Of a stretch of DNA of 52,984 nt, positions 1 to 7,200 are shown piece after piece. The notes beneath the pieces were generated by a model that was not told the origin of the DNA, did not search any database, and saw nothing but the letters and a program-made list of their open reading frames with translations. Position 1 is the stretch's first letter. Every line of letters starts with the position of its first letter. Origin of the DNA: an uncultured Pseudomonadota bacterium (lineage in GTDB: Bacteria > Pseudomonadota > Alphaproteobacteria > RF32 > CAG-239); the NCBI GenBank assembly GCA_949295085.1, contig CASFJS010000008.1, positions 102,855-155,838 of the forward strand, written 5' to 3'. A program made the position numbers and the translations under genes.

Positions 1-2
1 GG

Positions 3-824
3 GCGCCGGACCGCGAACGCCTGATGCTTTCGGTGGGCGACGTATCAGACCTTGAGGGCGCGTTAATGAACCTGATCAAGGTAACCGAGGGCACCACCAA
101 AATGATTCGCCCGATTATCGGCGCCATATCATACCCGAGCTTTCTGATGATGATGGCGGTGTTGATTATTTATGCCATCGGCGTATACATGGTGCCGCCG
201 ATGATTGACGCGGCGCCAAACGTTGTTTGGCGCGGGCTGGCCAAAGATCTGGTTGATCTCTCGGCCTGGATTAAAGACAACTGGCTCATTGCCTTTAGCG
301 CCCTGCCGATTATCATGCTGACGATTTATTTTACCATCAGTGTCTGGACCGGACCGATAAGAGCCGTATTTGACAATATTCCGCCATGGTCGTTGTACAA
401 AAGCTTTGTCGGCATCAGCTGGTTGTTGGCAATGGCGGCGTTGGTCAAAGGCGGCACGCCGGTTTCAACCGCCATGCGGGCGCTGCGGCGCGATGCCACG
501 CGTTACCTGCGCGAGCGCATTGACAAAACACTGGTCTTTGTCAACAACGGCGACAACTTGGGTCAGGCTTTGGGCAAAACCAAGCTCGACTTTCCCGACA
601 AAGAGCTGATCGACGATTTGAAAATTTATTCCGAGCTGGATAATTTTGAAGAGGCGCTGGACAACCTGGCCAACGAATGGCTGGAAGAATCGGTCTACTC
701 CATTGAGGAAAAAGCCGGCCTGCTGAACATGGTGGCGCTGTTGTCAATCGGCGCGGTGATTGCCTGGGCGGTTATGGGCACTTTCGATATGCAGGATCAG
801 ATTACCAGCAGCATGGGAACTTAG
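3..824 (+). CDS. GspF/PilC-family pilus platform protein, 5' truncated
   Basis: The reading frame is open from base 3, so the N-terminus lies outside the window; the first internal ATG is at 24. The visible part has three hydrophobic stretches (around residues 35-60, 85-110 and the last 35 residues, counted from ATG 24) separated by a cytoplasmic helical domain. This is the layout of the second half of GspF/PilC/PilR inner-membrane platform proteins of type II secretion and type IV pili. These proteins sit under the growing pilus and work with the assembly ATPase. The next two genes encode pilin-like proteins, which supports a type IVb pilus cluster such as that of R64 (PilR then PilS). The family call rests on topology and context; no catalytic motif exists in this family. 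Confidence 0.72.
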   Translation, partial: APDRERLMLSVGDVSDLEGALMNLIKVTEGTTKMIRPIIGAISYPSFLMMMAVLIIYAIGVYMVPPMIDAAPNVVWRGLAKDLVDLSAWIKDNWLIAFSALPIIMLTIYFTISVWTGPIRAVFDNIPPWSLYKSFVGISWLLAMAALVKGGTPVSTAMRALRRDATRYLRERIDKTLVFVNNGDNLGQALGKTKLDFPDKELIDDLKIYSELDNFEEALDNLANEWLEESVYSIEEKAGLLNMVALLSIGAVIAWAVMGTFDMQDQITSSMGT

Positions 825-827
825 GCA

Positions 828-1445
828 ATGACAGACAAAATAAAATATCATTTACGGCGTATCATCAACATAATCGGAGCCTTTCTGCCGCGGCTGTCGC
901 GGCGGGGCAGGATTATGGCCGCGACGGTTTGCGGGCTGGCGGTGTTGCTTTTGGCGGGGCTGTTTTTCATCCGCGGCCAGGAGGCCGCCGGCGCCAAAGA
1001 GGCCGGCGAGCAGATTGCCCGACTGGCGCAAAACATCCGCAACCGCTATCAAACCAGACCGGACTATTGGGGGCTGAGCACGGCGGAAGTCATCCGTCAA
1101 AAAATAAATCCCTTAAGCATGGCGGTTGCGGACGGCCGGCTTAAAGGCTGCTTCGGCAACGATGTTCAGGTCGGCGCCGACGCCGAGGGCACAGCCGTTA
1201 TGCCGACGGGACGCACGTTTGTCATTGCCTGCAACGGGCTCAACCGCCGGCAGTGTGTGGCGCTGGCCGCCAACAAGGCCGACCCCGCCTTTTGGCTCGG
1301 GGTTGAGGGCATGCGCATTAAAAATGCCCAAACCGACCGGCTGTTTGACTGGAGCACCAAAGAGCTGGTCTTGCCCGCAAGTGCAGAACAGGCAAAAAAA
1401 TATTGCCAAACGGATAATAATTATGTTATTTTTTACTTCAAATAG
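828..1445 (+). CDS. Pilin-like single-helix exported protein
   Basis: This 205-residue protein starts 3 bases after the previous stop, so it is very likely co-transcribed. A basic N-terminus of about 30 residues precedes one hydrophobic helix (residues about 31-50), then a helical stretch resembling the alpha-1 helix of type IVb pilins (EQIARLAQNIRNRY) and a small globular domain with four cysteines. The ending around CQTDNNYVIFYFK resembles the TcpA/PilS-type beta domain with its C-terminal Cys. It lacks the normal Gly/Glu+5 prepilin cleavage site, so it may be a minor pilin-like or assembly protein that stays anchored. The function is inferred from position beside the platform protein and the prepilin. 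Confidence 0.5.
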   Translation: MTDKIKYHLRRIINIIGAFLPRLSRRGRIMAATVCGLAVLLLAGLFFIRGQEAAGAKEAGEQIARLAQNIRNRYQTRPDYWGLSTAEVIRQKINPLSMAVADGRLKGCFGNDVQVGADAEGTAVMPTGRTFVIACNGLNRRQCVALAANKADPAFWLGVEGMRIKNAQTDRLFDWSTKELVLPASAEQAKKYCQTDNNYVIFYFK

Positions 1446-1613
1446 CAAAATATTTACCATTAATTAAGGGCTTTGTACTACACTACGGGCAGTATATGAC
1501 CAAAGATATAGGTCAAAACAACCTTTATATGACTAATGGCAGAATTGCCCAAAAGAGGAGTTTTTGTTAAGATGAAACTATACAGACGGCAATTTATGTT
1601 GGGGAGAAAGACA

Positions 1614-2216
1614 ATGACGATTTTATCAAGAACTGAGCAGACAGGCCGTTCGATGGTGGAAATGCTGGGCGTTCTGGCGATTATCGGCGTGTTATCCGTC
1701 GGCGGTATTTCGGGTTATTCAAAAGCCATGGCCAAATACAAACTGACCAGAGCGCAGGATCAGATCACAATGCTGCTGATGAACATTCGTACCGCTTTTG
1801 CATCCAGCCCGAGTTATGCTGGGTTGACGACGACCGCCGCGCGCGATTTTAATATTGCGCCATCAGAAATGTTTGGCGCCGCAAGCGGTCAATTAGTTAA
1901 TGCTTTTGGTGGTGGTACTTATGTGTTTGCCTGCAATACTACCGAAGGTGGTGTTGGGTGCTCCACAGCTAATAGCAGTGTTACTGCAGACAATGGTGTT
2001 CAATATTTTGGTATTACCATGACAGGTCTTGGCCGTGAAGTGTGTACTAATTTAGCCACGTCTGACTGGGGTACAGACGGTTTAATGGGCATTTACGTAA
2101 GCGGTGGAACAGCACGGAAGTGGGATGCGACACAGCTTCCTATCCCGTTTAGCGAAATTGGTAATGCGTGTGCACCTTCTGGTGAGTATTCATCTATTAC
2201 CTGGGTTTACTACTAA
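1614..2216 (+). CDS. Type IVb-like prepilin (probable major pilin)
   Basis: The chosen start at 1614 has a Shine-Dalgarno GGGGAGA at 1601-1607. An in-frame ATG at 1572 also has a purine-rich site upstream, but would give an unusually long leader. From 1614 the leader is MTILSRTEQTG, followed by RSMVEMLGVLAIIGVLSVGG. Cleavage after the Gly puts Glu at +5, as required for prepilin peptidase processing and helix packing. The rest is a 200-residue pilin with a pilin-like alpha-1 continuation and a globular domain holding several Cys, including CNTTEGGVGC. It probably polymerises into the pilus built by the genes just upstream. A 168-base gap and a strong terminator after the gene suggest its own, probably highly expressed, transcript. 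Confidence 0.78.
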   Translation: MTILSRTEQTGRSMVEMLGVLAIIGVLSVGGISGYSKAMAKYKLTRAQDQITMLLMNIRTAFASSPSYAGLTTTAARDFNIAPSEMFGAASGQLVNAFGGGTYVFACNTTEGGVGCSTANSSVTADNGVQYFGITMTGLGREVCTNLATSDWGTDGLMGIYVSGGTARKWDATQLPIPFSEIGNACAPSGEYSSITWVYY

Positions 2217-2242
2217 AGTTGTTTTTCGATTAAACATCCTTG

Positions 2243-2270
2243 GCCTCGCCGCTCCCCGGCGGGGCTTTTT
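2243..2270 (+). terminator. Rho-independent terminator after the pilin gene
   Basis: Nine-base-pair stem (2243-2251 with 2257-2265, one G-T pair), 5-base loop, followed by five T at 2266-2270. It lies 26 bases after the pilin stop codon and closes the pilus cluster. Confidence 0.85.
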
Positions 2271-2279
2271 GTTATCCCA

Positions 2280-2467
2280 CCCAAACATCCCCAACAATGC
2301 CACCGCCCCAATAATTTCCCTCACCACCACCCAGCGCTATATTGACCCAAACATCCCCAACAATGCCCAAACATCTCCAACAATGCCACCGCCCCAATAA
2401 TTTCCCTCACCACCACCCAGCGCTATATTGACCCAAACATCTCCAACAATGCCACCGCCCCAATAAT
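2280..2467 (+). repeat. Tandem repeat of a 20-bp A unit and a 46-bp B unit
   Basis: Two modules alternate: A (20 bp, starting CCCAAACATC) at 2280, 2346, 2366 and 2432, and B (46 bp, starting CCACCGCCCC) at 2300 and 2386, with a truncated B at 2452. The order is A-B-A-A-B-A-B'. A copies differ only by one C/T. The pyrimidine-rich strand and lack of start codons argue against coding. The copies are nearly identical, so the array probably arose recently by slippage or unequal exchange. Confidence 0.85.
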
Positions 2468-2511
2468 ATCATGCCGCCTTTACCCCCCCCCGCCTTGCCA
2501 GGCAATAAAAA

Positions 2512-3081
2512 TGTCATTCTGAGGGACGTTTCTTTTTCTGTCATTCTGAGGGACGTTTCTTTTCTTGTCATTCTGAGGGACGAGTGTCCCGAAGAATCTC
2601 CCATGTCATGTTGATCGTTCCCCTATTGTCATGTTGAGCGTAAGCGAAACATCTCTTTAAGAATAAGATCCTTCGCAGCGCTCAGGATGACTGTAAAGAA
2701 CCTGTCACCCCGCCTTTAGCCAAGCAATAAAACCTGTCATTCTGAGGGACGTTTCTTTTCTTGTCATTCTGAGGAGCAGCGCGACGAAGAATCTCCAAGA
2801 TGTTTCGTCACTGACGTTCCCCAACATGACAAAAGGAAAACGTCGTGTTGAGCACTCTCCACCCGGTCATCCTGAGCACCCTTTATTGTCATCCTGAGCG
2901 CAGCGAAGGATCTCCCTTACAGTCACCCTCGAGGCGCATTTTTTTACCGTCATCCTGAGCGAAGCGAAGGATCTCTTTCTTACCGTCATGTTGAGCGTAA
3001 GCGAAACATCTCTTTAGGTATGGATTCTTCGGGACTTTCGTCCCTCAGAATGACAGGAAAAGAAACGCTCCTCAGAATGAC
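2512..3081. repeat. Array of a dispersed palindromic repeat, three covarying subtypes
   Basis: About a dozen copies, in both orientations, of a short element beginning GTCAT and ending GAGCGA-type sequence plus ATC. Three subtypes occur: ATCCT paired with AGGAT (2952-2956 / 2968-2972), ATTCT with AGAAT (2766-2770 / 2788-2792) and ATGTT with AACAT (2631-2635 / 2648-2652; 2988-2992 / 3005-3009). The change of both arms together shows that the stem is what is conserved. Truncated copies ending in GGGACGTTTC are interspersed. Together with the tandem repeat this fills the 1-kb gap between the pilin terminator and the T4SS locus; I see no convincing gene in it. A promoter for 3293 must lie in the AT-rich 3090-3280 part, but I cannot place it. 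Confidence 0.85.
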
Positions 3082-3292
3082 TCAAGGCGAGTCTTTTCAC
3101 CTTTTTTCCAAAAAAAACAGCCGTTTACACTTCTTTAAGCACTGTGAATTTTTTGTTACAGCAACTTTTTTCAAGCATAAACAATATGTTAACCAATTTG
3201 TGCTAAGGTCTTTTTTGCTGGCAAAATATGCCAAAATTCGGTATTCTATAAGAGTACATTAAGTTTTGCAAAATTTAAAAAGGAGAACGATG

Positions 3293-3634
3293 ATGCAATT
3301 TCTTAAAAACAACATTTGGACACTGTGCCTGATTGCCTTGTTCGGCTTGTTTGCTTTCACCGGCGACGCCGCCGCGCAGGAGTCGGTTATGAGTCTTGGT
3401 CAAACCAAAGCGAGAAACGTGTTTAACTCCGTCAATGATATCATCTTTATCGTCGGCGGCTTCGGCTTGGTCGGTATTGCTTTTGCCGCTATTTTCGGCA
3501 AAGTCAACTGGAAATGGTTTGCCTCTTTGGCCGTTGGTTTGGCCATTTTGGCAGCCGCCAACTCGATTATTAACTACGCAACGGGCGAAGATGTCGGCTT
3601 GGAAAGCAGCTTTAGTCAAGCCGCAGCCTCTTAA
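3293..3634 (+). CDS. VirB2-like pilin A
   Basis: A 113-residue exported protein: signal peptide ending in DAAAQ (residues about 1-27), then two hydrophobic helices joined by a short basic/aromatic turn GKVNWKWF. This is the plan of VirB2/TrbC T4SS pilins, where the loop faces the cytoplasm and both ends face the periplasm before polymerisation. Residues 42-100 align without gaps to the next gene's product and to the middle of the 1896-residue protein (GGFGL and N/S-WKW conserved). Start: AAGGAG at 3280-3285 fits ATG 3293 best; ATG 3290 is the adjacent alternative. It is the first gene of the T4SS locus and is followed by a stable hairpin, which may help it to be made in excess, as pilins are. 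Confidence 0.68.
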   Translation: MQFLKNNIWTLCLIALFGLFAFTGDAAAQESVMSLGQTKARNVFNSVNDIIFIVGGFGLVGIAFAAIFGKVNWKWFASLAVGLAILAAANSIINYATGEDVGLESSFSQAAAS

Positions 3635-3647
3635 TTAGAGTAAACCA

Positions 3648-3676
3648 CAGTCCCGAGGGCTTGTCTCTCGGGACTG
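3648..3676 (+). other. Stable intergenic hairpin after pilin A
   Basis: Perfect 10-bp stem (3648-3657 with 3667-3676) and 9-base loop, 14 bases after the stop codon. No T tract follows, so it is not a classic terminator. It may protect the pilin A mRNA from 3' decay, or act as a weak terminator that lowers expression of the downstream genes. Confidence 0.5.
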
Positions 3677-3761
3677 CGGTGCAAAAAAATTGGGTTTATT
3701 TTTACATCATTTTCCGCGGGTGCAAAAACAAATTCAATAAACAAACGCTGGGGAGGGCGCC

Positions 3762-4226
3762 ATGCTAAACATTAAGAACATAGTCAGAGTACTGTTGGCC
3801 GCGGTGTTTGTTTGCGCCCTGAGCGCGGCGGCTCCGGCTGCGGCGGCAGAGCAGCCGGCGGCTCCGGATACCAGCTCTGTTAACAATATTTACACCGACG
3901 CCAGCTTTTGCAATGTTGGCAGTGGCGCATTTAGCGGCCTGCTCAAAACCGGTGTCCAGATTTTTAACCGCCTGCGCGATTTGATATATGTTGTTGCCGG
4001 TTTTGGTATTATTGCCGTAGCGGTGGGCGGTTTTTTTGGCAACCTCAACTGGAAGTGGCTTGGCGCGATAGTGATTTCGCTGGTGGTTATAGCTTCCGCC
4101 GGCGAGCTGATCGTTTTGTTGACCGGTTGCGAAAATTATGACAGCGATTTGATAACCAATACCATAACAAATCCCACAAGCCAAAGCACCGCGCAGCCTG
4201 AAGCGAGCGGCGGTCAGACAGAATAA
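3762..4226 (+). CDS. VirB2-like pilin B
   Basis: 154 residues, with a good Shine-Dalgarno (GGGGAGGG) before ATG 3762. An Ala-rich signal peptide (about residues 1-29, ending AAAAE) is followed by a short exported segment with one Cys (ASFCNVG), a two-helix core at residues 66-124 (AGFGII, then GNLNWKWLG) and a 30-residue polar tail with a second Cys (LTGCENYD). The core is clearly paralogous to that of pilin A. One Cys on each side of the hairpin fits VirB2 topology with both ends in the oxidising periplasm, where they could form a disulfide. The longer N- and C-terminal parts than in pilin A may be exposed on an assembled fibre. Role by family knowledge: T4SS pilus subunit. Confidence 0.65.
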   Translation: MLNIKNIVRVLLAAVFVCALSAAAPAAAAEQPAAPDTSSVNNIYTDASFCNVGSGAFSGLLKTGVQIFNRLRDLIYVVAGFGIIAVAVGGFFGNLNWKWLGAIVISLVVIASAGELIVLLTGCENYDSDLITNTITNPTSQSTAQPEASGGQTE

Positions 4227-4273
4227 CGGCGGCCAATAACCATGTGGGACTAAATAATTAAAGGGAGGAAGCC

Positions 4274-7200
4274 ATGTTAAAATTATCGCAAATAAGCAAG
4301 GTAATCCTGACAGCCGGACTAATCTTGGCTTTCTCCGCCGTTTTGCCGGCCAATACGGTCTGGGCGGATGATTGTAGTAAAGCGCGCACGGCCCTGCGCA
4401 ATACTCAAAGTGAACGCGATAAAGCCGTAAAAGACGCCCAAAAACAGGTCGATCAAGCCAAAAAAGAATTAGAAAAAGCAAACAAGGCTTTACCCGAAGC
4501 GCAAAGCGAATGTACGGTGGAGCTGGAATATTGCCAAGGGTATCAGGCGGCCAAGTCTGCGGTGGCAACAGCCCAAAAAAAGGTAAACGATGCAGAAAGC
4601 AATGTTCAAAAAGTGCAATCGGAACAGGACAAAAAAGTTCAGGAAGCTCAAGACAAGCTGACGACGGCTTGTGCAGATAAAGCCAAAGAAAATCAAGACA
4701 AAATGGGAGTGGCCGAGCCGGAAAAAGGCTCAGATAAGGAGTCCGGTGCAGCCAAAAATGCAAATAGACAACAAGATAAAGCCGATGAGGCATCCAAAAA
4801 TTTGGAAGATCAAAATACCAAGGTTGACAGCGCTCAAGATAATTTAGATGCTGCAAAAAATGCAAAAGAAGAGGCCAAGCAAAAAGCCGAAGACGCTAAA
4901 AACAAAATGTTGGAGCTCTGTGGAGATGGAAACCAAGACTCTCAAGCGTGTAAAGACGCAATAGAAGAAAGCAACAAAAGCAATCAGGCCTATGAAAATG
5001 CTGTGCAGGATGAAAAAGATAAAGAAGCAGCGTTAAAGGCAGAAGAAGAAAAACAGAAAGAACTGCAAAATAAGTATGATGAAGAGCAGGGAAAGGCCGA
5101 CAAAAAACAAGACAAAGCCGAAGAAAAAGCCCAAAAAAATGTTGATAAAGCTCAAGAAAAAGTCGATAAATATTGTACTCGGGGCAGTCCTAATTATAAC
5201 CCTAATCAGTGTGAAAAATCCCAGCAGGAGCTCGCTAATGCCAAGAACGACCCGACTTATAGGGAAATGGAAGAAGAAAGGGCAGTAAAAGAGGCAGATG
5301 AAGAGTTTGCGCGAGAAACAGAACAGCAATGGCTAGAAGAACAACAACAAAAAGAAGAGAAAGAGCGTAGGGAACAGGAGCTGAGTGAAAAAGGAGGAGA
5401 ATATGCAGAAGATCCGACCAAGGCGTCGGATGATTATGATAGCTTAAAGAGTCAGGCGGACGCTTCTGCCGCCAGAGAAGCGGAAACAAAAGATAACTTA
5501 GATGCCGCAAACGAGAGACAACAAACGGCTGAGGCCAATCTTAAATCTGCGCAAGAAGCCTATGATGCCGCGTGCGTTAAGTCAAACAGCAAAGAATGTA
5601 AAGCCGCCGCTGCAAAATTAAAAGAAGCAGAAGAAGAAAAAGCCTCTGCGGACAAAGCCCAAGAAGAGGCTCAAAAAGATTACAACGAAGCTGAAGCTGA
5701 TAACAAAAAGAAGCAAGAAGATCTCAGCTTAGCAAGCGATGCCATTAACAATTGCGACGCGTCGGATCCGGCCTGTGCAGCGGCTCAGGCAAATAAAGCC
5801 CAAACCGATTCCGCCAATGATTTGGCTGCAAAAGAAGATGCTTATGCGCAAGCGCAAGAAAATACCGAACAAGCTGAACGAGATCTTGCGGCAGCCGAAC
5901 AAGAATATGAGGACGCCGCAACAGAAATGGCTGCCGTTTGCGGCAGTTCTCCTGATTCGCCCGAATGTGAGGCCGCAAAGCAACGTGTTGCCGAAGCATC
6001 AGAAGATGTTATCGCTAAAAAAGATGCTTTGGCGGCTGCAGAAGGTGAAGAAGAAGCAGCAAAACAAGACAAGGAAGAAGCCGAGGCAAAAAATGAGGAG
6101 GCTAGCAGTGGTTCTTTAGATGCAGCGGCAAATAATGCCAAAGACAAAATGGGCGAGGCGTGTGCCGAAGATACCAACTCAGATGCATGCAGAGCGGCTA
6201 CCCGCGCATATAATCAGGCAGAAATAGATAAAGCCGCCTATGAAAAAGAAAGAGCTTGTGCTCAAGATCCCGAGTCGGAAGCTTGTAAAACAGCCACGGC
6301 TAATCTTGAAGCCGCGCAAAAAAATGCTTCGGATTACGAACAACAGCTGGCCGAAGCAGATAAAAATGCAGCGGAAGAAGCCCATGATGCGGAGACAGAA
6401 ACAGCTTGCGAAGAAGATCCAAACTCCGAAAAATGCCTTAAAGGGCGTCAAAGTATAATAGAGCGGGAATGTGGCGAGCCATCAGATCCGGGCTACCAAA
6501 AATGTAGAGACGACCTTCAATACCAATGGAGCGGTATCAAAGGGTTTAGCGAAATCAGAGAAATGGGGCCGTCGGCGGACTTTGTCTATAATGCCAGCGA
6601 AGACAAAGATGTCCTTGAGCAGGTTACGCGTCGTGCGGCGCTGGTTATCGTCAGCTTGAAACCGATTGTCTATATCTTTGCCGGTTTTGGCCTGATAGCC
6701 TTTGCCTGGATGGCTATTTTCAACAAGCTGAGCTGGAAGTGGTTTGCCAATATTGCCATTGGTTTGTTCCTGGTGGCCAATATGGGCCGCTTGATAGAGT
6801 ATTTTGTTCTGGATGGCGATAGAGGTTATTATATCGGCTATTGGACCGATGCCGCCAAAGATACCGGTGAGCCATCAGGAAGCCGTTTGGCTGATGCGTT
6901 TAATGATGCCTATTATGTCTACGGCGATGTGTCGTATGATGTACCGGGATTGAAGACGTACACGCCAAGCAGCGATGGATTGATTGACCATAGTGATGCT
7001 ATAGCAGCTTTGAAACAAGCAGAAGCGGATAGAATTGCCCGCGAAAAAGCCAGACTTGCCGGAAATACACCGGAAGAAAAAGAGGCTCGTAAGTTCTGTC
7101 AGAGTACGGAAGGTGCCTCCGGTTGGAACAATTTTGCCAGCTGTATCAAAGATATTGTAGCGACAACTAAAAAAGTGGCAGATGTGGTCAAGACCGGTGC

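Noticed and set aside
2280..2467. Possible CRISPR array
   Set aside because: The spacers between A units are identical copies of B or absent, not unique, and no cas gene is near. It is a tandem repeat.
3020..3262. 80-codon + strand frame before pilin A
   Set aside because: It starts inside a palindromic repeat and runs through the AT-rich upstream region of pilin A; no sign of a real protein.
3765..4865. 366-codon open frame on the - strand
   Set aside because: It is antisense to pilin B and the start of the giant gene, both of which have ribosome sites, signal peptides and paralogy. The frame's odd composition (Trp/Pro/Leu-rich) is that of a shadow frame.
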